Shown here one piece after another: positions 26,501-38,500 of a stretch of 64,000 nt of DNA; the stretch's first letter is position 1; the number at the start of each line of letters is the position of its first letter. Source of the stretch: Salvelinus alpinus. Its lineage: Eukaryota > Chordata > Actinopteri > Salmoniformes > Salmonidae. The notes below the pieces were generated by a model. The model was given only the letters and a program-made list of their open reading frames with translations, did no database searches and was not told where the DNA came from. The stretch lies in assembly GCF_045679555.1 (NCBI RefSeq), contig NC_092092.1, forward strand, positions 15,868,735-15,932,734, written 5' to 3'. Both the position numbers and the translations under genes were made by a program.

Positions 26501-29500
26501 GTTAGCAAAACAATGCTAACCTCTGTTGTTATTGTGAGAGTTTAGCAAAACAATGCTAACCTCTGTTGTTATTGTGAGAGGTTAGCAAAACAATGCTAAC
26601 CTCTGTTGTTATTGTGAGAGGTTAGCAAAACAATGCTAACCTCTGTTGTTATTGTGAGAGTTTAGCAAAACAATGCTAACCTCTGTTGTTATTGTGAGAG
26701 GTTAGCATATCTTGGAAGTATGATATGTTTGTCATTTTCTCACCCATCATTTAACTAGGCCAATCTTCCATCATAAGCAACTGAAGCACAAATTATATGA
26801 AATTTGCAACACGAAATGAGTTTACCCTAAATTGGGCAACTCAACCGGCTGGTCATTTTAAGTCATACAAATAACAATTATTTATGCCCTATACTGAGGC
26901 TAAATACAAGTATTCAAAAACTAAATCTGATATTTTTTGGGGTGAGTGACAGTTAAGACAGAATCATTGTTTCCTTATAGAACCCCTTTCACACGTTTGT
27001 CCTGAACCAAACTAACCTGGCTTTTCTTTCCCTCATCCTGAACCAAACTAACCTGGCTTTTCTTTCCCCTCATCCTGAACCAAACTAACCTGGCTTTTCT
27101 TTCCCTCATCCTGAACCAAACTAACCTGGCTTTTCTTTCCCTCATCCTGAACCAAACTAACCTGGCTTTTCTTTCCCTCATCCTGAACCAAACTAACCTG
27201 GCTTTTCTTTTCCCTCATCCTGAACCAAACTAACCTGGCTTTACTTTCCCCTCATCCTGAACCAAACTAACCTGGCTTTTCTTTCCCTCATCCTGAACCA
27301 AATTAACCTGGCTTTTCTTTCCCTCATCCTGAACCAAACTAACCTGGCTTTTCTTTCCCTCATCCTGAACCAAACTAACCTGGCTTTTCTTTCCCCTCAT
27401 CCTGAACCAAACTAACCTGGCTTTTCTTTCCCCTCATCCTGAACCAAACTAACCTGGCTTTTCTTTCCCTCATCCTGAACCAAACTAACCTGGCTTTTCT
27501 TTCCCCTCATCCTGAACCAAACTAACCTGGCTTTTCTTTCCCTCATCCTGAACCAAACTAACCTGGCTTTTCTTTCCCTCATCCTGAACCAAACTAACCT
27601 GGCTTTTCTTTCCCTCATCCTGAACCAAACTAACCTGGCTTTTCTTTTCCCTCATCCTGAACCAAACTAACCTGGCTTTACTTTCCCCTCATCCTGAACC
27701 AAACTAACCTGGCTTTTCTTTCCCTCATCCTGAACCAAATTAACCTGGCTTTTCTTTCCCTCATCCTGAACCAAACTAACCTGGCTTTTCTTTCCCTCAT
27801 CCTGAACCAAACTAACCTGGCTTTTCTTTTCCCTCATCCTGAACCAAACTAACCTGGCTTTTCTTTCCACTTGTCCTGAACCAAACTAACCTGGCTTTTC
27901 TTTCCCTCATCCTGAACCAAACTAACCTGGCTTTTCTTTCCCTCATCCTGAACCAAACTAACCTGGCTTTTCTTTCCCTCATCCTGAACCAAACTAACCT
28001 GGCTTTTCTTTTCCCTCATCCTGAACCAAACTAACCTGGCTTTTCTTTCCCTCATCCTGAACCAAACTAACCTGGCTTTTCTTTCCCTCATCCTGAACCA
28101 AACTAACCTGGCTTTTCTTTCCCCTCATCCTGAACCAAACTAACCTGGCTTTTCTTTCCCTCATCCTGAACCAAACTAACCTGGCTTTTCTTTCCCTCAT
28201 CCTGAACCAAACTAACCTGGCTTTACTTTCCCCTCATCCTGAACCAAACTAACCTGGCTTTTCTTTCCCTCATCCTGAACCAAAGTAACCTGGCTTTACT
28301 TTCCCCTCATCCTGAACCAAACTAACCTGGCTTTTCTTTTCCCTTCATCCTGAACCAAACTAACCTGGCTTTTCTTTCCCTCATCCTGAACCAAACTAAC
28401 CTGGCTTTTCTTTCCCTCATCCTGAACCAAAGTAACCTGGCTTTACTTTCCCCTCATCCTGAACCAAACTAACCTGGCTTTTCTTTTCCCTTCATCCTGA
28501 ACCAAACTAACCTGGCTTTTCTTTCCCTCATCCTGAACCAAACTAACCTGGCTTTTCTTTCCCCTCATCCTGAACCAAACTAACCTGGCTTTTCTTTCCC
28601 TCATCCTGAACCAAACTAACCTGGCTTTTCTTTCCCTCATCCTGAACCAAACTAACCTGGCTTTTCTTTCCCTCATCCTGAACCAAACTAACCTGGCTTT
28701 TCTTTCCCTCATCCTGAACCAAAGTAACCTGGCTTTTCTTTCCCTCATCCTGAACCAAAGTAACCTGGCTTTTCTTTCCCTCATCCTGAACCAAACTAAC
28801 CTGGCTTTTCTTTCCCTCATCCTGAACCAAACTAACCTGGCTTTTCTTTCCCTCATCCTGAACCAAACTAACCTGGCTTTACTTTACCCTCATCCTGAAC
28901 CAAACTAACCTGGCTTTTCTTTTCCCTTCATCCTGAACCAAACTAACCTGGCTTTTCTTTCCCTCATCCTGAACCAAACTAACCTGGCATTTCTTTCCCT
29001 CATCCTGAACCAAACTAACCTGGCTTTTCTTTCCCTCATCCTGAACCAAAGTAACCTGGCTTTTCTTTCCCTCATCCTGAACCAAACTAACCTGGCTTTT
29101 CTTTCCCTCATCCTGAACCAAACTAACCTGGCTTTTCTTTCCAGCAACTACAGTGGAAGGATGTATAACCAGACTAGCTCAACTCAGTAGTGTGAACAGG
29201 GTATAATATATTGATCTTTACCAGTCCTGTTCTGTACGTACCCCAGTGGCAGAAGTCCGAGGAGATGATGAACAAGTTAGAGGGATCAGCCAGATACCTG
29301 CTGAGCAGTTTCCCATAATCCTGTTCTTTAGACTCACTGAGGGCTCCCACCAGCACCGGGACAATGCTGAGCTCATCTTTATGACTGCAGTAGGAAAGGG
29401 AGACAACACATTACAAGTCTGTACGGGTGTGGTGCACTGGGGACAGTTACCTGACCGAGATGGTAGAAGCCTTTACAGAGACTGAACACGTGTAACCCAA

Positions 29501-32500
29501 CCCGATTAAAAAGAAGGTGCGGGTGTTAACCCAACCCGATCAAAAAGAAGGTGCGGGTGTTAACCCAACCCGATCAAAAAGAAGGTGCGGGTGTTAACCC
29601 AACCCGATCAAAAAGAAGGTGCGGGTGTTAACCCAACCCGATCAAAAAGAAGGTGCGGGTGTTAACCCAACCCGATCAAAAAGAAGGTGCGGGTGTTAAC
29701 CCAACCCGATCAAAAAGAAGGTGCGGGTGTTAACCCAACCCGATCAAAAGGTGCGGGTGTTAACCCAACCCGATCAAAAGGTGCGGGTGTTAACCCAACC
29801 CGATCAAAAGGTGCGGGTGTTAACCCAACCCGATCAAAAGGTGCGGGTGTTAACCCAACCCGATCAAAAGGTGCGGGTGTTAACCCAACCCGATCAAAAG
29901 GTGCGGGTGTTAACCCAACCCGATCAAAAGGTGCGGGTGTTAACCCAACCCGATCAAAAGGTGCGGGTGTTAACCCAACCCGATCAAAAGGTGCGGGTGT
30001 TAACCCAACCCGATCAAAAGGTGCGGGTGTTAACCCAACCCGATCAAAAGGTGCGGGTGTTAACCCAACCCGATCAAAAGGTGCGGGTGTTAACCCAACC
30101 CGATCAAAAGGTGCGGGTGTTAACCCAACCCGATCAAAAGGTGCGGGTGTTAACCCAACCCGATCAAAAGGTGCGGGTGTTAACCCAACCCGATCAAAAG
30201 GTGCGGGTGTTAACCCAACCCGATCAAAAGGTGCGGGTGTTAACCCAACCCGATCAAAAGGTGCGGGTGTTAACCCAACCCGATCAAAAGGTGCGGGTGT
30301 TAACCCAACCCGATCAAAAGGTGCGGGTGTTAACCCAACCCGATCAAAAGGTGCGGGTGTTAACCCAACCCGATCAAAAGGTGCGGGTGTTAACCCAACC
30401 CGATTAAAAGGTGCGGGTGTTAACCCAACCCGATTAAAAGGTGCGGGTGTTAACCCAACCCGATTAAAAGGTGCGGGTGTTAACCCAACCCGATTAAAAG
30501 GTGCGGGTGTTAACCCAACCCGATTAAAAGGTGCGGGTGTTAACCCAACCCGATTAAAAGGTGCGGGTGTTAACCCAACCCGATCAAAAGGTGCGGGTGT
30601 TAACCCAACCCGATCAAAAGGTGCGGGTGTTAACCCAACTCGATTAAAAGGTGCGGGTGTTAACCCAACCCGATTAAAAGGTGCGGGTGTTAACCCAACC
30701 TGATTAAAAGGTACGGGTGTTAACCCAACCCGATTAAAAGGTGTGGGTGTTAACCCAACCTGATTAAAAGGTGCGGGTATTAACCCAACCTGATTAAAAG
30801 GTGCGGGTGTTAACCCAACCTGATTAAAAGGTGCGGGTGTTAACCCAACCTGATTAAAAGGTGTGGGTGTTTATTGAGAGGGTCCATTAATTGAGCATGC
30901 AGGCTTTACTTAGATTAGATTCTTGATTCATAATGAATCTCCATTAGTGACAGCTAGTTTTAGTGGGGTCCGACATAGTAAACAACCAATCATTAGTAAA
31001 CAATCATAAACCATAGTAATGATGCAAACCATCCTGGGGCTGAGGGAGACAGAACTACACAAAATGTCAAGGCAAACCCACAGATCTACTCCATTTGTCA
31101 TGAGGTCCTGCTGGCTCCCACAACAGGCCAGGTCTGTATAGTGCCTCTCTTACTGTACTCTCCACTGATGGATGGCTTGTGACGAACCAAGCAGACAACC
31201 CTGACAGACATGTACTCTGTCTTACCTCTCCATGGCTTTAGCTGTGTAAGGCAGGTGCATTTCAATGCTGTGCTCATCCTCGTCTGTCTGAAGACTCATC
31301 CTCTCAAACATCCCAGTCTTCCAGAGCTCAGCATAGACTACAGAGGGAGAGAGGGGTGAGGATTCAATATACAGAGGTCAACATAGACTAGAGAGGGAGA
31401 GAGGGGTGAGGATTCAATATACAGAGGTCAACATAGACTACAGAGGGAGGTGAGGATTCAATATACAGAGGTCAACATAGACTAGAGAGGGAGGTGAGGA
31501 TTCAATATACAGAGGTCAACATAGACTACAGAGGGAGGTGAGGATTCAATATACAGAGGTCAACATAGACTACAGAGGGAGAGAGGGGTGAGGATTCAAT
31601 ATACAGAGGTCAACATAGACTACAGAGGGAGGTGAGGATTTAATATACAGAGGTCAACATAGACTAGAGGGGGGGAGAGGGGTGAGGATTCAATATACAG
31701 AGGTCAACATAGACTACAGAGGGAGGTGAGGATTCAATATACAGAGGTCAACATAGACTAGAGGGGGAGGTGAGGATTCAATATACAGAGGTCAACATAG
31801 ACTAGAGAGGGAGAGAGGATTCAATATACAGAGGTCAACATAGACTAGAGAGGGGTGAGGATTCAATATACAGAGGTCAACATAGACTACAGAGGGAGGT
31901 GAGGATTCAATATACAGAGGTCAACATAGACTAGAGAGGGGTGAGGATTCAATATACAGAGGTCAACATAGACTAGAGGGAGGTGAGGATTCAATATACA
32001 GAGGTCAACATAGACTACAGAGGGAGAGAGGGGTGAGGATTCAATATACAGAGGTCAACATAGACTACAGAGGGAGTTGAGGATTCAATATACAGAGGTC
32101 AACATAGACTACAGAGGGAGGTGAGGATTCAATATACAGAGGTCAACATAGACTACAGAGGGAGGTGAGGATTCAATATACAGAGGTCAACATAGACTAC
32201 AGAGGGAGGTGAGGATTTAATATACAGAGGTCAACATAGACTAGAGAGGGAGGTGAGGATTCAATATACAGAGGTCAACATAGACTAGAGAGGGAGGTGA
32301 GGATTCAATATACAGAGGTCAACATAGACTAGAGAGGGAGGTGAGGATTCAATATACAGAGGTCAACATAGACTAGAGGGGGGGAGAGGATTCAATATAC
32401 AGAGGTCAACATAGACTAGAGAGAGGGGTGAGGATTCAATATACAGAGGTCAACATAGACTACAGAGGGAGGTGAGGATTTAATATACAGAGGTCAACAT

Positions 32501-35500
32501 AGACTACAGAGGGAGGTGAGGATTCAATATACAGAGGTCAACATAGACTAGAGAGAGGGGTGAGGATTCAATATACAGAGGTCAACATAGACTAGAGAGG
32601 GAGGTGAGGATTCAATATACAGAGGTCAACATAGACTAGAGAGGGAGGTGAGGATTCAATATACAGAGGTCAACATAGACTAGAGAGGGAGGTAGGGATT
32701 CAATATACAGAGGTCAACATAGACTACAGAGGGAGGTGAGGATTCAATATACAGAGGTCAACATAGACTAGAGGGAGGTGAGGATTCAATATACAGAGGT
32801 CAACATAGACTACAGAGGGAGTTGAGGATTCAATATACAGAGGTCAACATAGACTACAGAGGGAGGTGAGGATTCAATATACAGAGGTCAACATAGACTA
32901 CAGAGGGAGGTGAGGATTCAATATACAGAGGTCAACATAGACTACAGAGGGAGATGAGGATTCAATATACAGAGGTCAACATAGACTAGAGGGAGGTGAG
33001 GATTCAATATACAGAGGTCAACATAGACTAGAGGGAGGGGTGAGGATTCAATATACAGAGGTCAACATAGACTAGAGAGGGAAGTGAGGATTTAATATAC
33101 AGAGGTCAACATAGACTAGAGAGGGAGGTGAGGATTCAATATACAGAGGTCAACATAGACTAGAGAGGGAGGTGAGGATTCAATATACAGAGGTCAACAT
33201 AGACTAGAGAGGGAGGTGAGGATTTAATATACAGAGGTCAACATAGACTAGAGAGGGAGGTGAGGATTTAATATACAGAGGTCAACATAGACTAGAGAGG
33301 GAGGTGAGGATTCAATATACAGAGGTCAACATAGACTAGAGAGAGGGGTGAGGATTCAATATACAGAGGTCAACATAGACTAGAGAGGGAGGTGAGGATT
33401 TAATATACAGAGGTCAACATAGACTAGAGAGGGAGGTGAGGATTTAATATACAGAGGTCAACATAGACTAGAGAGGGAGGTGAGGATTTAATATACAGAG
33501 GTCAACATAGACTAGAGAGGGAGGTGAGGATTTAATATACAGAGGTCAACATAGACTAGAGAGGGAGGTGAGGATTTAATATACAGAGGTCAACATAGAC
33601 TAGAGAGGGAGGTGAGGATTTAATATACAGAGGTCAACATAGACTAGAGAGGGAGGTGAGGATTCAATATACAGAGGTCAACATAGACTAGAGAGGGAGG
33701 TGAGGATTCAATATACAGAGGTCAACATAGACTAGAGAGGGAGGTGAGGATTCAATATACAGAGGTCAACATAGACTAGAGAGGGAGGTGAGGATTCAAT
33801 ATACAGAGGTCAACATAGACTAGAGAGGGAGGTGAGGATTCAATATACAGAGGTCAACATAGACTAGAGAGGGAGGTGAGGATTCAATATACAGAGGTCA
33901 ACATAGACTAGAGAGGGAGGTGAGGATTCAATATACAGAGGTCAACATAGACTAGAGAGAGAGGTGAGGATTCAATATACAGAGGTCAACATAGACTAGA
34001 GAGGGAGGTGAGGATTCAATATACAGAGGTCAACATAGACTAGAGAGGGAGGTGAGGATTCAATATACAGAGGTCAACATAGACTACAGAGGGAGGTGAG
34101 GATTCAATATACAGAGGTCAACATAGACTAGAGAGGGAGGTGAGGATTCAATATACAGAGGTCAACATAGACTAGAGGGAGGGGTGAGGATTCAATATAC
34201 AGAGGTCAACATAGACTAGAGAGGGAGGTGAGGATTTAATATACAGAGGTCAACATAGACTAGAGAGGGAGGTGAGGATTCAATATACAGAGGTCAACAT
34301 AGACTAGAGAGGGGGTGAGGATTCAATATACAGAGGTCAACATAGACTAGAGAGGGAGGTGAGGATTCAATATACAGAGGTCAACATAGACTAGAGAGGG
34401 AGGTGAGGATTTAATATACAGAGGTCAACATAGACTAGAGAGGGAGGTGAGGATTCAATATACAGAGGTCAACATAGACTAGAGAGGGAGGTGAGGATTC
34501 AATATACAAGAGGGAGGTGAGGATTTAATATACAGAGGTCAACATAGACTAGAGAGGGAGGTGAGGATTTAATATACAGAGGTCAACATAGACTAGAGAG
34601 GGGTGAGGATTCAATATACAGAGGTCAACATAGACTAGAGAGAGGGGTGAGGATTCAATATACAGAGGTCAACATAGACTAGAGAGGGAGGTGAGGATTT
34701 AATATACAGAGGTCAACATAGACTAGAGAGGGAGGTGAGGATTTAATATACAGAGGTCAACATAGACTAGAGAGGGAGGTGAGGATTTAATATACAGAGG
34801 TCAACATAGACTAGAGAGGGAGGTGAGGATTTAATATACAGAGGTCAACATAGACTAGAGAGGGAGGTGAGGATTCAATATACAGAGGTCAACATAGACT
34901 AGAGAGGGAGGTGAGGATTTAATATACAGAGGTCAACATAGACTAGAGAGAGGGGTGAGGATTCAATATACAGAGGTCAACATAGACTAGAGAGGGAGGT
35001 GAGGATTTAATATACAGAGGTCAACATAGACTAGAGAGGGAGGTGAGGATTCAATATACAGAGGTCAACATAGACTAGAGAGGGAGGTGAGGATTTAATA
35101 TACAGAGGTCAACATAGACTAGAGAGGGAGGTGAGGATTTAATATACAGAGGTCAACATAGACTAGAGAGGGAGGTGAGGATTTAATATACAGAGGTCAA
35201 CATAGACTAGAGAGGGAGGTGAGGATTCAATATACAGAGGTCAACATAGACTAGAGAGGGAGGTGAGGATTTAATATACAGAGGTCAACATAGACTAGAG
35301 AGGGAGGTGAGGATTTAATATACAGAGGTCAACATAGACTAGAGAGGGAGGTGAGGATTCAATATACAGAGGTCAACATAGACTAGAGAGGGAGGTGAGG
35401 ATTTAATATACAGAGGTCAACATAGACTAGAGAGGGAGGTTTAGAGGTGATGATTATATGAGTACAGAGGTCAACATAGACTAGAGAGGGAGGTGAGGAT

Positions 35501-38500
35501 TTAATATACAGAGGTCAACATAGACTAGAGAGGAAGGGAGGTTTAATATACAGAGGTCGATAGACTAGAGATGGGAGGTGAGGATTTAATATACAGAGGT
35601 CAACATAGACTAGAGAGGGAGGTGAGGATTCAATATACAGAGGTCAACATAGACTAGAGAGGGAGGTGAGGATTTAATATACAGAGGTCAACATAGACTA
35701 GAGAGAGGGGTGAGGATTCAATATACAGAGGTCAACATAGACTAGAGAGGGAGGTGAGGATTCAATATACAGAGGTCAACATAGACTAGAGAGGGAGGTG
35801 AGGATTTAATATACAGAGGTCAACATAGACTAGAGAGGGAGGTGAGGATTTAATATACAGAGGTCAACATAGACTAGAGAGGGAGGTGAGGATTCAATAT
35901 ACAGAGGTCAACATAGACTAGAGAGGGAGGTGAGGATTTAATATACAGAGGTCAACATAGACTAGAGAGAGGGGTGAGGATTCAATATACAGAGGTCAAC
36001 ATAGACTAGAGAGGGAGGTGAGGATTCAATATACAGAGGTCAACATAGACTAGAGAGGGAGGTGAGGATTTAATATACAGAGGTCAACATAGACTAGAGA
36101 GGGAGGTGAGGATTCAATATACAGAGGTCAACATAGACTAGAGAGGGAGGTGAGGATTTAATATACAGAGGTCAACATAGACTAGAGAGGGAGGTGAGGA
36201 TTTAATATACAGAGGTCAACATAGACTAGAGAGGGAGGTGAGGATTTAATATACAGAGGTCAACATAGACTAGAGAGGGAGGTGAGGATTCAATATACAG
36301 AGGTCAACATAGACTAGAGAGGGAGGTGAGGATTTAATATACAGAGGTCAACATAGACTAGAGAGAGGGGTGAGGATTCAATATACAGAGGTCAACATAG
36401 ACTAGAGAGGGAGGTGAGGATTCAATATACAGAGGTCAACATAGACTACAGAGGGAGGTGAGGATTCAATATACAGAGGTCAACATAGACTAGAGAGGGA
36501 GGTGAGGATTCAATATACAGAGGTCAACATAGACTAGAGAGGGAGGTGAGGATTTAATATACAGAGGTCAACATAGACTACAGAGGGAGGTGAGGATTCA
36601 ATATACAGAGGTCAACATAGACTAGAGAGGGAGGTGAGGATTCAATATACAGAGGTCAACATAGACTAGAGAGAGGGGTGAGGATTTAATATACAGAGGT
36701 CAACATAGACTAGAGAGGGAGGTGAGGATTTAATATACAGAGGTCAACATAGACTAGAGAGGGAGGTGAGGATTCAATATACAGAGGTCAACATAGACTA
36801 CAGAGGGAGGTGAGGATTCAATATACAGAGGTCAACATAGACTAGAGAGGGAGGTGAGGATTCAATATACAGAGGTCAACATAGACTAGAGAGGGAGGTG
36901 AGGATTCAATATACAGAGGTCAACATAGACTACAGAGGGAGGTGAGGATTCAATATACAGAGGTCAACATAGACTAGAGAGGGAGGTGAGGATTCAATAT
37001 ACAGAGGTCAACATAGACTAGAGAGGGAGGTGAGGATTTAATATACAGAGGTCAACATAGACTAGAGAGGGAGGTGAGGATTTAATATACAGAGGTCAAC
37101 ATAGACTAGAGAGGGAGGTGAGGATTCAATATACAGAGGTCAACATAGACTACAGAGGGAGGTGAGGATTCAATATACAGAGGTCAACATAGACTAGAGA
37201 GGGAGGTGAGGATTTAATATACAGAGGTCAACATAGACTAGAGAGGGAGGTGAGGATTCAATATACAGAGGTCAACATAGACTACAGAGGGAGGGGTGAG
37301 GATTTAATATACAGAGGTCAACATAGACTAGAGAGGGAGGTGAGGATTTAATATACAGAGGTCAACATAGACTAGAGAGGGAGGTGAGGATTCAATATAC
37401 AGAGGTCAACATAGACTAGAGGGGGGGAGAGGATTCAATATACAGAGGTCAACATAGACTAGAGAGAGGGGTGAGGATTTAATATACAGAGGTCAACATA
37501 GACTAGAGAGGGAGGTGAGGATTCAATATACAGAGGTCAACATAGACTACAGAGGGAGGTGAGGTATCAACATGCACATTATTACTGGTGAAGTGAGGCT
37601 CGTATTAGCATTTGACTGCGAGTCATTCGTTCAGTCGCACCGATACGTGTTTGGCAGCGTCAGTGAGAACGTCTCTTTTCCAGTATCAGTCAGATGATTG
37701 GTCCTCTGAGGACAACTCGTGTTGTTTTTGTGTCAAGCAATCAAGACTGGATTAGGGCTGTGACGGTCATGGGATTTCAGATGACGGTAATTGGCCAGCC
37801 AAATGACCATGGTCTCGGTAATAACTTGAAGAATAATCATTAGGAACATTTTCTCCTGTCCTTCGCTCCGGCCTGCATGTGCTGCCATATGAAGAGAATA
37901 GAAGGGGCGACCCCATTCAAGTCAATGGTAGTGCAATGGTTGGACTGGAGGCCCTTGTGACTGTACCAATAGGAGCAAAACAGGAAGTGTACCCATCAAT
38001 ATGTGCTGTGATTTGTTGATTCAGCTCAATTTCCTCAATTCTTCACTACGAGATTCGGTTCCAACTTATTGGGAGAGGGAGTACTCCCCCTCTAGATTTT
38101 GCGAGTTTTCAGTCTTGGTATGTGTGTTTGCTTATGTAGGATGTGTTTGCTTGTGTAGCCAGTGCTTCCTTGCTCATGTAGGATGTGTTTGCTTGTGTAG
38201 CCAGTGCTTCCTTGCTCATGTAGGATGTGTTTGCTTGTGTAGCCAGTGCTTCCTTGCTTGAGTAAGATGGCCAGCGGTAAGAATAAGTTGAAAAAGTCTA
38301 ACCACCAGTCTGAACCTCCGACCGTGCCCTAGTTGGTTTTACAATGACAACGAAAGATACGAGGGCTGTCCTGTTGCCTAGGGTGGAAACCGGCTCCGGT
38401 GGCCTTGGCCCAGACCAGTTATGGAGAGGCCTTGGCCCAGACCAGTTATGAAGAGGCCTTGGCCCAGACCAGTTATGAAGAGGCCTTGGCCCAGACCAGT

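Noticed and set aside
29218-29485. Separate small genes overlapping 29242-29384
   Set aside because: The minus strand here is memo1 exon 6 with clear splice sites; the extra frame parts are intron or antisense.
29687-30703. Open frame of 338 codons
   Set aside because: Array of 30-bp units in memo1 intron 5, antisense to the gene; no protein signature.
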